Assembly: GCF_965638725.1 (NCBI RefSeq)
Contig: NC_134950.1
Span: forward strand, 144,203,636 to 144,267,635
Direction of reading: 5' to 3'
Length of the DNA stretch: 64,000 nucleotides
Source of the DNA: Aptenodytes patagonicus
Lineage: Eukaryota; Chordata; Aves; Sphenisciformes; Spheniscidae
Positions 24,901 to 35,839 of the stretch are shown here, one piece after another; within the stretch, counting starts at the first letter, position 1, and every line of letters starts with the position of its first letter. The position numbers and the translations under genes were made by a program. The notes beneath the pieces were generated by a model, which was given only the letters and a program-made list of their open reading frames with translations, ran no database searches and had not been told where the DNA came from.

Positions 24901-27900
24901 TTGAGAGCATCAACGTGTGCTCCTTGTTCCACGTAAAAGGCCACGAGCTCAGGGATACCCAAACGTGCGACGATGTGCAGAGGAGTCTCCTCATCTTGGT
25001 TATTTGTTTTTATGTTCACATTTGCTCCTGCCAAAGAAAGATGATGGGTAAAAATGAAGGCAACAAAATCCTAGTTTGGCCATCTCTCTGCTTGAGCCCT
25101 GCTACCCAAGGGGAAGGTGGGGGTGGGCAACTGGCTTGAAAGACGCACATGGAAATGCAAATAGCTAGGGACATGGATTCTGCATTTCTTAAGCCTCCAG
25201 GAAACCCTTAGAAACTTCAGGTTCTTGGATCCAGCTTCAGATGTGATAGCTTGGCCCAGAGCTGGCAGAAGACCTTATCTGAACACTCTATTTTGGAGCA
25301 GCATGCAGGTCCAAATCTCTGTGTGAAATGCTTTTTCCTATAGGTTAAGAACTGAAGGGAAAAGGAGAGCTTTACTCCTACTCCGGAGAACAGCTCTGCT
25401 CAGATCTATACCCTGAGAACGCTTCCTGCAGCACCTCATTAACTGCGAGCCTGGAAGAAAGGACACTTTTTGATAGCTCCACAGATGATTTTGAAAAACC
25501 ACAGCCGAAGTCCCCAGCTGAGGGTCTGGATCCCGTTTTCAAGCTGTTAAGGGGACGGGTAGGACTGCTCTACCTGTGCCGGGCGGCCGCCGCAGCTGAA
25601 GCAACAGCTCCATCTACTGAGCAGCGAAGCGGGGCCGCGGCGGGGGGGGCCGATCCCCCGCCCCGCCCCGCCCGGCCCTGCCCGGCCCCTGCCTCCGCAG
25701 CGGCGGGGCTCCCCGGCGCCCGCCGGCCGCAGCGCGACCGGCCGGCCGCCTTCCCGCTTTCCAGCTACCAGCGCTTCGCTCTAAAGAAATGCAAATGACT
25801 GTAGGGATAACACTGAAGACTGCTTGTTAGAAAAAGGGGGTGGGGGGGGTGGCAAGACCCCACTCCCCAGAGCAAAGCAGAACCGTAAAACGGTTCTGCA
25901 GCGGGGCCAGCAGGCCGGAGGGGCAAGGGGCTTCTTCCAGAGATGGAGGGTGCTGATGTCGACGACCGCAGCTGCGTAGACAAGGGCTCCTTGAACCTGG
26001 AGCCTTGGCAAACTCAATAAAGTACTCGTGCGAGAGCAAGTGCACGCTCTGTGGCCACCGCTCTTCTCCCCGGGCTCACGAAAGCCCTTACGTAGCCAAA
26101 CTTACACTAAGACTGAGATGTAAGGACAGGGAGGGAGAAAGAGGAGTCAGAAATTACCTCTGGGCTGGAAAACCTGAGTGCTAATGCCATTAAGCCGTAT
26201 GAGTGTTAGTCGTGTTAGATGTCCATAAGACTATCGGCAATCTAAGTTTGGAGGTGGTAAATGAACATGGGATCAGTTTTGCTTGGCTGGCAAGTTGCCC
26301 AAACCAGAAGCATTTACCTGAATTGACCCAGTGTGACACCACTGAGCGGAGATGGCAGGGTGGGAGATGCGTCTTGGAAACCTTGGTGCAGGGACGTTAA
26401 CCGAAACCCTGGCTTCGGCTGTTGCGTGGTGCTGCGATGTATATGTGCACACCTGCCACATTTTGCTCCAGACCTTTCCCATTTTGTTTGGAGTCTCGAT
26501 ATTTAGCTCATACGGAGATTCGAGTTTACCGAGTGCTTTGGGATTGAAGGGTGGCTTGTGAAGTATTATTATTCTGTTGCTGATGGGTGGGTGGAGAAAG
26601 CCTACAGAATACATCCTTTCATTTGCATTCATCCTATCCTACATTTTATAAGACTACATTTGACTTTTAAGCTTCTCCATGGTAGCAAATGCAACTCCTG
26701 CTGTCAGGACTGTTTGCTTTGGGCAGGATACAGCTGGCAGCATTTATTTTCCTTTCTACCAAACAAAATAATATGTATCTTTCCAGCAGAAGAAAAGCGA
26801 TGTGGTTATTCATTTGGGACTGCAGATTGCCTTGCCCACAAAGCATACTTGGGCTCTGCATCTCAGGAAAAGCTTTCAATAACAACACATTTGTTGTAGC
26901 AAAAAAACCCGAAAGCATTTGTATTTGCCATGGCACAATGTGACAAATAGGGGAATCTGTCTGTAACTTAAGACTTGAACTGCCTGACTTTTCTGTACCT
27001 TTTATGTCTGCCTTTTACTGTGTCCTGAGTCAGCATCCATTATGAGTGGGACAACCAGGGGATCAGGCCCAGCCAGCACAGGTTCATGAGAGGCAGGTCC
27101 TGCTTGACCAACCTGATCTCCTTCTATGACCAGGTGACCTGCCTAGTGGATGAGGGAAAGGCTGTGGATGTGGTCTACCTGGACTTCAGCAAGGCCTTTG
27201 ACACCGTCTCCCACAGCATTCTCCTAGAGAAGCTGGCGGCTCACGGCTTAGACAGGTGTACTCTGCGCTGGGTCAAAAACTGGCTGGACGGCCGGGCCCA
27301 GAGAGTTTTGGTGAATGGAGTTCAATCCAGTTGGCGGCTGGTCACGAGCGGTGTTCCCCAGGGCTCAGTTTTGGGGCCGGTCTTGTTCAATATCTTTATC
27401 AATGATCTGGATGAGGGGATCAAGTGCACCCTCAGTAAGTTTGCAGACGACACCAAGTTGGGCGGGAGTGTTGATCTGCTCGAGGGTAGGAAGGCTCTGC
27501 AGAGGGACCTGGACAGGCTGGATCGATGGGCCCAGGCCAACTGTATGAGGTTCAACAAGGCCAAGTGCCGGGTCCTGCACTTCGGCCACAACAACCCCAT
27601 GCAGCGCTACAGGTCTGAGGAAGAGTGGCTGGAAAGCTGCCTGTTGGAAAAGGACCTGGGGGTGTTGGTCGACAGCCGGCTGAACACGAGCCGGCAGTGT
27701 GCCCAGGCGGCCAAGAAGGCCAATGGCATCCTGGCCTGTATCAGCAATAGTGTGGCCAGCAGGAGTAGGGAAGTGATCGTGCCCCTGTACTCGGCCCTGG
27801 TGAGGCCGCACCTCGAATCCTGTGTTCAGTTTTGGGCCCCTCACTACAAGAAGGACGTTGAGGTGCGGGAGCGTGTCCAGAGAAGGGCAACGAGGCTGGT

Positions 27901-30900
27901 GAGGGGTCTGGAGAACAAGTCTTATGAGGAGCGGCTGAGGGAACTGGGACTGTTTAGCCTGGAGAAGAGGAGGCTGAGGGGAGACCTCATCGCTCTCTAC
28001 AACTACCTGAAAGGAGGTTGTAGCGAGGTGGGTGTCGGTCTCTTCTCCCAAGTAACAAGCGATAGGACAAGAGGAAATGGCCTCAAGTTGCGCCAGGGGA
28101 GGTTTAGATTGGACATGAGGGAAAATGTCTTTACTGAAAGAGTGGTTAAACATTGGACCAGGCTGCCCAGGGAAGTGGTTGAGTCACCATCCCTGGAAGT
28201 CTTTAAAAGACGTGTAGATGTGGCACTTAGGGACATGGTTTAGTGGGCATGGTGGTGTTGGGTCGACGGTTGGACTCGATGATCTTAGAGGTCTCTTCCA
28301 ACCTTAATGATTCTATGATTCTATGATTCTATCCTTGTGTTAAGGAAATGGGGTGTGACACCAATATATTTATCCAGGAATTTCATCTATTCATAGCTCC
28401 ATTTGTTACAGATGACCAGCAGCATAATGTACTTTACTTTGGGAAAACAAAAATCTTACACCAATAGCCTTTTTTCCCCCAATCCCTACATAGATGCACG
28501 AGTTCGGCTGCTGACAAATGAAGAGATGGTATGAAAAACTGCATCCAGTTTTTCAAGGCCAGGTCTCAAAAAACAAGTGGTTGGAAGAATTTTACTGAGA
28601 TCAAGGAAATTTGAACAAGAAAGAAGAGGAAAGGGGTGCACTTTCCCGTGAAAACATCACAATAGTAAACCTAGATAAAGAAGATAGGAAAAAAATAGAG
28701 AAATAGAAACTCCCTGATTCAGAGGAGCCCTTCTGCTGAGGGACTGACCGGGCAACAGGCTGGAAGCACTGAAATGGGAAACAACCCTGGCGTAAGGGCA
28801 GGTGGCCAGGGAGAGGAAAGGACAGATGGGGTGAGGAATCAGAATGAGAGAAGCTTCCTCTGACCAAAGAGATAGGGAAAAGGAGTCTGAGATGAAGACG
28901 TGAGTCAGCTGTGGATAGAAGGGATAAATACGCATGCACTTTGACAAATCGCCTCCTAAGAGAAACCACAGACCATGCCCACCATCTCTGGGCATGCCAC
29001 GAGAGACCCTCCAGAGCTTTATCTTACCTCTCCAAACCAGTTGCTGGGCACAAGGCATGGAGGTTTGTGTTGTACAGAAGTGCAAGGGCGCCTGCCCACT
29101 CATTGAAAAGCAGTTCAGCTTAGCTCCATGGTTGCAAAGGATCTTGAGACACTCCACATTTGCCATTTCACACGCTACGTGGATTGCAGCTTTTCCATTG
29201 GGCCGGCAGTTGATTGTAGCTTTGTGATTGAGCAGGACCGAAAGACTCTCCAGATGTCCATACATGACAGCTAGATGAAGTCCAGTTGCCCAAGATATTT
29301 TTAATTTGTAGCTAGGCAGCCAGTACCCTGTACAAAGTGAAAATGTGTTACCAACCTTGGCAAAGACTTTTCTTTGGACTATGCACCTACTGAGAATAAT
29401 TGAGGGGGAAGGAAGGGTTGGAGTTTTGCTTTAATTTACTGTAATTTCACTAGATACAGTTTAATGCACACGAAGTTCTCTCAAGCATAACTTCATTTTC
29501 ATTAAGCACTTCTACTATGTGTGCTGAATAGCCTGCCTTTTGGAGAGATAATTCCCATGTAGATGTACTCTGAAGGCAGCTTTTGTTTTTCTTGTGACCT
29601 GTGTAGACTCAATTAAAAAAATACGCTTAGAGCATTTGAAAACTTATGGGGGAAATGGGATCTTCAGCCTGCCAATAGCTGAACAAAGGTAGTGTTGGAA
29701 TAAGAAGGCAGCATTTACTTAGGCCAGTGACTCAACAGATAGCTCATCCTGCTGTTTCTGCGTGGGAGATTGCAGGATCTTGCATGTCAGGAGCTGGATT
29801 CAGACTTCCAGTGATGCAGTGCACACAGATGACCCTTAGCAATGTGGCTGCAGCTGTATCAGACCTCCTGCCAACTGCTGTCCCTGAGGAGCATGGAGTG
29901 AGGAGTTTGGATGCTGATGTAAATGAGGTTGAAGAGCCAAACAGAAGCAGTGACACTTTAGCATGAAATTTGGCTCCAAAATGTTTGGATATTTCTCTGA
30001 AAATTTCACAATGATCTTTTTTTTTTTTTACTTACAAACAGGTGTAAGACCAAATAACACTTAAATATTTGTTCCCAAAAATAGGACTACATGCTTAATG
30101 ACTGCACAGAGACAGTCTCAGAAGTGATTACTATAATAATTTGTTTTAAAAAAGTAAACACAATAATAATGTGCAGAAGGGCAGGAGAAGTCTAAGACTT
30201 TTTCTTTTCTCTTTTTTTTTTTAGCTACAGTAGCTGCATTGTAGCTAGAATGTGCCTGTAAAATTTTCTGGGCTTCATTTATCTATTTCTCCTTGGACGA
30301 ATGCCTGGTTGAATACTGTTATCATGTAAAAGACACAGCAAAAAATACTAAAGATGTATAACGAGGTCAAATTAATTCAGACCTTCATTTCTGAATCTCT
30401 AGTTATATATAGTTTGTCAACCTTAATGTCATATAGATACAGTTTTTATAGTATTCATGTGTGTTGTATTAGACAGAAAGAAGATGGAGAGGGAGGAAAG
30501 AGGTAGATAGAAGCAAAGTGCTGGTGGCAGGGAGAAACTTGGATTAACGTTCTTCTTCCTTCCTAGTTAAATTGCAAGTATATTCTGAGGTAGATGCCAG
30601 TAATGCAGTTCTTGTACGCCTCTGAAAAATGCTAGATTTCCACCAAAAGGTTATAGTTATAAAATGGACAGTCATGACAGCAACTGCACCTCCTGCTCTG
30701 GCATGGCTGCAGTGACTTTTTCCTGACCAATATAAGCATTTATTAGTGCCAGCGTGTGATGTTAGGGGTGAGAAACTGTCTACAGGCCGCAGCACCCACT
30801 CTAGGACTAAATTTTGGGGACTACCAAACCCAGTCCCCAAGGAACCCACGCTACGAATGGCAACAGCAGGCAGCCCTGAGGTACCTGAGTGCCCACAGGG

Positions 30901-32576
30901 GGTGATAGGCTCCCCTGCAGCTGCTCAACCCTCTCTCAACCCACTGACTATCCAGGTTACATTGGCAGCTACGGTAAGACAACCGTTTCATCATATGCCC
31001 CCAAACCAGGCACAAAGTAGGTGGGCTATATCCCAGAGTCTATGCATATAGCAGAGAAATTTCTCAAGGAAATCCCCCTCCCAAATCATGGTTATCTGGG
31101 ATTCAGAATAAAAGTATGATTTGCACAAGAGTTGATAGAGTGCCTTCTGCCTTTCAGATAAAAAAAGTGAATACACTGCTGTGATTTAGTCCACAGGCCG
31201 CATTTACCTCTCCACCTTTTGGAGAAAGAAGAGACTTCTCCAAAAGAGACAGGTTAATGCTTGCAGTCAAATGGTCTACAATTAAAAATTTATGCATTAA
31301 TCCTGTAGTCTCAAACCACAACCAGAATGCATCTCAGCCTGCTGAGGACAGAAGAAAAGTTATTCATCACTGTGTGGGTTAGTTCGGACATGGTCCCCAG
31401 GGGAAGTATGGCATGACTGCATCATCCCCACCCTAATGAAATAAAAGAACAGGAGCCAATCATTAAATAAGAGGTAATCACAGAAAAGGAGAAGAGGTGG
31501 GATATCGTCCCTTCTTTATGCCACAGAAAAGAAAGTGCATTTGCTGTGCTACTGAGACTGGAGGTGTTTATCTCCACATATGATTAACTTCTGGCAAAGG
31601 CTGATCATTACTCTTTTCTTGAGACACACGAAGAGTCTGTTAGCAAGTGGGTCATGAAGTATGTTGGTTTTAGCAGAGAGCAAACTTGTTTTATTGCTTT
31701 AAGTTTTAAGTTCCTTGAAACTCAACCAGTGTCTGGCTGAGAACTGGTTTGGGTTTTCTACACTCCAAAATAGATGTCTTTTCTGGTGTGTTTTTCCAGA
31801 TGATTTTTCTGTTTATCAAAACTAGCATATCCTCACTTTCTGTCAGTTTGAAAAATAAATCTCCTCCCATCCAGCAACATCCAAGGTGCACAGGATTTCC
31901 TTAGCTCTCCTGAGCTAGGGAGAATTCACTCTACTACTACTGTAAACAGAAAATGGAGGAGATTTAATATTTTATGTTTCTAAATGGTCTGTATATGTGG
32001 CTGGGTACGTGCAAGAAATGTATATACCACACTTAGCCTGCACGTGTCTATTCTGGACTTTGCACCCACGTTCTCCACGAGGAAACAGCAAAGGACTCCT
32101 CTTTCTGGACTCCCCTGAAGCTGCAGCAACTGCCTCAGTGGCACGGAGGCTCAGGCTGGTCTCTGGCCTGCCCTCCACCAAGCCCAGCAGGTACAGTCGA
32201 TAAGCTCCACTACTACGGTGACTGAGGTCGTATGAACCTGCTGAGATGTTACTGCCTATAAATCAACTTACGCTACAGCTTCGGAAGAGCCAAAAGGCCA
32301 CAGTTTCTTGAAAATTACTCATACCCATCTACTTCCTGGCTGGTGAATGCTGCCACATTTACCTTGTTTGTAGGATGCCAGAATCAGGTTTTCATCTTCC
32401 ACTTCAAACACCGTGTCCACGTCTATTTTCTTTTGGCTCAAGAGCTCTTCCAGTGTTTCAAAGTCATTGGACTTCAGGGCTTCAAGAAAAGCCTTTTTCA
32501 GCAACTTTGCATCTGCAGCTCGAGTAATTTTCCCCTCCGTATTCTCTCCCTCTTTGTATGACTCCTCCAGATCCAT
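20827..32576 (-). CDS. ASB4: Ankyrin repeat and SOCS box protein 4
   Basis: Five exons on the minus strand (32576-32363, 29327-29028, 25027-24537, 22876-22763, 21015-20827) join in consistent phases (1,1,0,0) into 435 codons plus stop; human ASB4 is 426. ASB proteins are substrate receptors of elongin BC/cullin-5 E3 ubiquitin ligases. Residues about 80-330 form ankyrin repeats ([44 protein letters not shown]). The C-terminal SOCS box has a BC-box (L393, C397, I401) and a Cul5-box-like [11 protein letters not shown] (416-426), ending [10 protein letters not shown]. Asn255 in [12 protein letters not shown] corresponds to the Asn246 reported as an FIH hydroxylation site in mammalian ASB4. The start is the ATG at 32576 in GGAAATGG; a TTG lies two codons earlier. 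Its gene body is closed at both ends within the window. Confidence 0.95.
21871..21922 (+). repeat. (ATT)n microsatellite, about 17 copies
   Basis: Perfect trinucleotide array inside ASB4 intron 4. It is likely polymorphic in length. Confidence 0.95.
22325..22410 (-). mobile_element. Degenerate MIR-like SINE fragment
   Basis: Reads GCAGCTAATGAGT...AGAAATCCAACCCAGGCAACAGAACCAGAA, matching the order of the MIR antisense CAGCTAGTAAGT...GGATTCGAACCCAGGCAGTCTG...CCAGAG. It is an old fragment with low identity and a tentative call. Confidence 0.45.
22763..22876 (-). CDS. ASB4: ASB4 coding exon 4
   Basis: The acceptor is CCTGCAG and the donor GTAAGA. There are 38 codons in phase 0, encoding [20 protein letters not shown] through AIPDDVFE, the linker between ankyrin domain and SOCS box. 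It has no initiating ATG of its own and is found only by splice logic and homology. Confidence 0.92.
22877..24536 (-). other. ASB4 intron 3
   Basis: GT...AG intron in minus orientation with a T-rich stretch near 23960-23976. No other element is recognised. Confidence 0.85.
24537..25027 (-). CDS. ASB4: ASB4 coding exon 3
   Basis: Largest exon (491 bases), acceptor TTTGGCAG, donor GTTAAG. It starts in phase 1 and ends in phase 0. It encodes [17 protein letters not shown] through FHK: the central and C-terminal ankyrin repeats, including Asn255 in YKAEVN and the [12 protein letters not shown] repeat. Its tail is [19 protein letters not shown]. Confidence 0.95.
25540..26095. promoter_or_regulatory. 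Orphan CpG island inside ASB4 intron 2
   Basis: The core 25545-25775 is extremely GC-rich, with dense CpG, NotI-type GCGGCCGC-like sequence, repeated CCGCCCC/CCCGCC boxes (Sp1-like) and a C-tract cluster able to form a quadruplex on the minus strand. A shoulder with further CpGs extends to about 26095. The surrounding DNA is CpG-poor. CpG islands in birds usually mark promoters, but the ASB4 start is 6.5 kb away, so this could drive a short ASB4 transcript beginning before exon 3, an antisense RNA, or act as an enhancer. Function is inferred. Confidence 0.75.
27048..28332 (+). mobile_element. CR1 LINE, 5'-truncated, with intact reverse transcriptase 3' half
   Basis: Begins near GGGACAACCAGGGGATCAGGCC and ends with the CR1 3' signature GGTTGGACTCGATGATC...CCAACCTTAATGATTC followed by three copies of an 8-base (ATTCTATG) unit. 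CR1 is the dominant bird LINE, and its 5' truncation is typical of target-primed insertion. It sits in ASB4 intron 2 on the opposite strand. The unbroken 385-codon frame suggests a fairly recent insertion for a CR1. Confidence 0.95.
27086..28243 (+). CDS. CR1 ORF2 fragment: reverse transcriptase domain (385 codons, N-terminus missing)
   Basis: Continuous frame with non-LTR reverse transcriptase motifs in order: [11 protein letters not shown] (residues 31-41, first catalytic Asp), [20 protein letters not shown] (87-106), FADDTKL (119-125, the catalytic Asp pair), then the C-terminal CR1 block ([39 protein letters not shown]). The endonuclease domain and the first RT blocks are absent, so it cannot be autonomous. 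The ATG at 27086 is internal to the original ORF and not a real start. A 262-codon antisense frame (27365-28153) is only its shadow. Confidence 0.9.
   Translation: MRGRSCLTNLISFYDQVTCLVDEGKAVDVVYLDFSKAFDTVSHSILLEKLAAHGLDRCTLRWVKNWLDGRAQRVLVNGVQSSWRLVTSGVPQGSVLGPVLFNIFINDLDEGIKCTLSKFADDTKLGGSVDLLEGRKALQRDLDRLDRWAQANCMRFNKAKCRVLHFGHNNPMQRYRSEEEWLESCLLEKDLGVLVDSRLNTSRQCAQAAKKANGILACISNSVASRSREVIVPLYSALVRPHLESCVQFWAPHYKKDVEVRERVQRRATRLVRGLENKSYEERLRELGLFSLEKRRLRGDLIALYNYLKGGCSEVGVGLFSQVTSDRTRGNGLKLRQGRFRLDMRENVFTERVVKHWTRLPREVVESPSLEVFKRRVDVALRDMV
29028..29327 (-). CDS. ASB4: ASB4 coding exon 2
   Basis: The acceptor is TTTGTACAG and the donor GTAAGA. The 300 bases are phase 1 at both ends. It opens YWLPSYKLK, then gives two ankyrin units ([29 protein letters not shown]) and ends at LVWRG. 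The exon is shared with the larger open frame that runs on into the intron. Confidence 0.94.
29328..32362 (-). other. ASB4 intron 1
   Basis: GT...AG intron in minus orientation, about 3 kb. No gene, RNA or clear repeat is recognised. T-rich runs lie near 30019-30029 and 30211-30222. Confidence 0.8.
32363..32576 (-). CDS. ASB4: ASB4 coding exon 1
   Basis: ATG at 32576-32574 in a good context (GAAATGG). It encodes an acidic, family-variable N-terminus ([15 protein letters not shown]) and then the conserved [17 protein letters not shown] and [13 protein letters not shown]. The donor is GTAAAT after ...SYKQG, leaving phase 1 (214 bases). Confidence 0.92.
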
Positions 32577-32720
32577 TTCCAAACGTATTTGTTTGTGCTG
32601 TGAAGAGGGGTACGCTGAGGTCCCTATAGCACAGTTGCATGCTGAAGTTCCTGAAGACCAGAAGGTAATTTTATCACTTGGTCATGCTGATCTGCTTGTT
32701 CTATTTATATGAGGAACATT
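32577..32720 (-). promoter_or_regulatory. ASB4: ASB4 core promoter and 5' UTR with TATA box
   Basis: On the minus strand a consensus TATAAATA lies at 32709-32702, so initiation is expected near 32675-32680, giving a 5' UTR of about 100 bases before the ATG at 32576. There is no CpG island here, so this looks like a tissue-restricted TATA promoter. The predicted leader contains one upstream ATG (GCATGCAACTG, A near 32640) that is out of frame and overlaps the main start. The initiation site is inferred from the TATA position only. Confidence 0.55.
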
Positions 32721-33182
32721 TCAGGCATCGAAATGCCACTCTTCGATATCACCACACTCTTTTTATGAAAGCGAGGACAGACACACTAGCAATAACACCA
32801 AAATAAGAGTTATCTCCATGGGCTTTATACACATTAAGCTTCATTAACCACATGGTTACCCTCTGCTCCTGCCATACACTTACATTAAGAGACACTAGTC
32901 CCGGGCGTTGTTTCTCAGCTGGAGAAGCACTCGCATTTCCTTTCATTGTTACCATTGCTGATTTATTGACTGCAATGGGATGTGATGCTCTGTCTGCAGA
33001 TATCTTGTAATTAGTGCATTTCAGGGAAAAAAAAAAAAATCCCCAAGGTACTCTTTCTGTGGGAGGTAGCTCACTCTTCCCCCAGGACAGCATTCGGCCT
33101 GTCGGTCCTGCTTTCATTCCTCCAGCCATCAGGCAGGCCTCCACAAGAGCTCCCCACCACGCAGGTCTCGCAGGTACCCTGA

Positions 33183-33775
33183 TCTGTAAAGCCCCAAGGG
33201 ATCATTATGTTGATCTAGCCCAGTCTCCTGTATAATTACCCTGAGCAGCAGGATTTCCCTAGTTTGCTCAGGGGCACTGCCACCAACAGTGCTCCCAGGA
33301 AGGAGAAACGCTGGGATGAGGGGGCTGCAGAGCCATACAGCCATCTTTTGGGGTGGGGGACCTCACACACTGCAGGGGACTTGCATGCTAATTAACTCAC
33401 GTGCAAGCACAGGAGGCCGCATGGGTCCATAGGCTCTTCTCCTTCCCCCTGCACACTCTTCATCTAAATTCAGACCCTTCCCTATGCCCCAACTACTTTT
33501 CCCTCTCCCTCACAACCCCATCACCCACTGAACACTTCCTCCTCCCTCCCTTTTCCTTCTCTCTTTGCCGGTCCTGTCCCTGTGTTGACAGCAGTCTGCG
33601 ATGACGCAAACCCACACGTGGCCAGCATGAGCTGCTGCCATGCATCACGTAGAAGTGGTTCACACCTGCACCCACTTGGGATGCTGGATGAGACCATAGC
33701 TAGAAGGAGACTATCCACCCTTGATTTAAATCACCCAGCAAAGTGGACACCACCACAACCATTAAGAAGAAATTT
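33183..33775 (-). mobile_element. Ancient CR1/L3-type LINE 3' region, interrupted
   Basis: 33183-33240 reads like the antisense 3' end of an old amniote CR1 (GGGATCATTATGTTGATCTAG...CAGTCTCCTGTATAA). 33699-33775 reads like the next part of the same antisense consensus (AGAAGGAGACTATCCACCCT, TTGATTTAAA, then GTGGACACCACCACAACC). The middle is longer than expected, so an insertion is likely. Recognition is from memory of the family pattern, and identity is low. Confidence 0.45.
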
Positions 33776-35799
33776 TCATGTTTATCCTTCCTGGGAGTTT
33801 GGCTGCCAAGTGGGCTGATGGGGAAATGTGAGCCAGGTGATACTGGAAGTCGGAGCAGCCTCTGTGTTTGTAGGGTTTCCAGGGGCCAGGCTCCTCAGGC
33901 AGCCCCATGAGGACCTGCAGGACCCCCGTCCGTGGGAATGCTCAACAGCTCTCTTCTAGAGCCAGTGCTCAACAAAGGTGTTACAGGACAGCAGTACGTG
34001 GAGAACTGTGAAATTTGTGAGTACCTTCTACCTGTGTACTTTTGGATGAAGAATACTTTATAAAAACTACTCCCCTGAGGTACTGCACTTTGTAATAGAC
34101 ACAGTGGGAAGGAAAACGTCTTGCCCTGGTGCTATAGGTCCCAGGCAGCTCATGTGGGCATTTCTAGGCTTACTTAAGAGGACAGACAGCATCAGGCTCT
34201 CCATAACTTTACATTCCCTCCTGCGTGACTGCCTCCCTCTCGCTTTGTTACATTCAGTAGCGAATGACGCCATGCTTTAAAAAAGTGTTAATGCTTGTCT
34301 GGCATGAGCAGAGGGACAAGATGTGAACTCCAGATCTTATGGGCTTCTTGTTACCTGCACCGTATTTTTTAAACCACTGTATTCCTGAAAAGTCATGGAT
34401 GCACAAAGCACTGATAGGTGGCTGCAATCAATTGTTCACCTGAGCTACACTTTTTGATTTGAAATGGACTAGCTTTTCATCTATCATCTTTTATAAATAG
34501 TATTAGCTGACACAAGGACATTCAATCTAGCTGTATACTGAAAGAATCGTGCCAGCACATCTCCATGCTGGTCTGCTGCTTGAAGGTTGAGATGCACAAG
34601 CACGTTGCTGTAACAGATTACTGCACATCTGCTGATCCATTGTGCTTGCTCTTGGTTGACAAGCAAGGTGAAGTAATTTGTGATGGCTTGGCCCACAGTG
34701 AAAGAGAAAGCTGATTAAAATTACTTCACATCTGTCACGGTCCAAGAGGATGCACAGGGATGCACCTCAGACCAGATGATGCACTACAACTTGCTCATCT
34801 TCAGTAATTTGTGTGGCCCTGCTCTGACTCTCACAGAAATTTTTCTTAACATTAATGAGCTTAAAAGAGAGAAATGAAATAATTATAGACACCTATAGCC
34901 TTTATAGTTAGTGTTTTCCTGTAAGCTGCATTTGGGTCTAATCTTGAGAAACCTATTCATATGAGTGCACTGGTGGTTTCAGTACAATTACATACGAGAA
35001 TGAGGAAATGGTTTTATGTTTTACCTTGACAAACAATCACAAAAAGTTAGATTGACTTTTTAAAGCATGATGTAAGAATTTTTATTAATTTGCCTGAAGT
35101 ATAGTAAAAAATATATTTAAGAATACATAAATGCTGTAAGTCATTGGTGGGGCAAAGGGACCAGTTTTTACTATGTATCTAAATTTTTGCTATCTGTTAA
35201 TTTCCTACAGACTTCTTCCCCACCGTACCACAAGGTGGCAGTTTGATTTTGAAAGTCAAAACTGATGTCATCCAAGCCCCAAGGCTGCCAAATATTCTGA
35301 ACATCTCACTGTGAAACAATAGCTCATCACTTGTTTAATATAAATAACAGTACTCGTATTTACAATATTTATAGGTTAGACTTAAGGCCACTGTGATGGG
35401 TACTGTGCACTCACACAGTGTATCCACTATAGAAAGAAAACCTGGTTTCCACATTTAGGATCAATTGTCTAAATTACTCAGTTAACGCAAAGGCACATTT
35501 TTACCCAGGTGACAACTCCTGCCCCAAGCTTTCCTTCTGCTCCACACAGTGCCACACAACACACTCCTGTTCACAGGACAAGCCGCAGGCACATGAACAC
35601 CTGGACCTCAAGGGGATGGGCTGGATCTGCCCCTCATAAGTGGTTACAGCAGGTCAGAAGAACCAAGCAAGAGAAGAGCAGACAATGGTTTTGGGGTGCA
35701 CACTGCTTTCCATTTCAGGCGATGGGACTGTCGTCAGTGGCTTCAGATGGGCTGCTGAGGACCCTCTCCATCAGGGTTATCACAGGCTTGTTCCAAAGT

Positions 35800-35839
35800 C
35801 CACTGAAGTCAAGGGAAGTAGTTCCACTGATGTCAGTGG
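35800..35839 (+). repeat. Imperfect hairpin repeat
   Basis: The arms CCACTGAAGTCAAGGGAA (35800-35817) and TTCCACTGATGTCAGTGG (35822-35839) are reverse complements at 14 of 18 positions around a 4-base loop. The wording resembles a dispersed hairpin repeat of birds and turtles (AAGCCCATTGAAGTCAATGG type). Its family is not named here. Confidence 0.5.

Larger units (their letters stand above)
25028..29027 (-). other. ASB4 intron 2
   Basis: Four-kilobase intron. It contains an orphan CpG island (25540-26095) just upstream, in the ASB4 sense, of exon 3, and a 1.3 kb CR1 element inserted antisense to ASB4 (27048-28332). Confidence 0.85.

Noticed and set aside
27365-28153. 262-codon antisense open frame inside the CR1
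   Set aside because: Shadow of the CR1 reverse transcriptase frame on the other strand.
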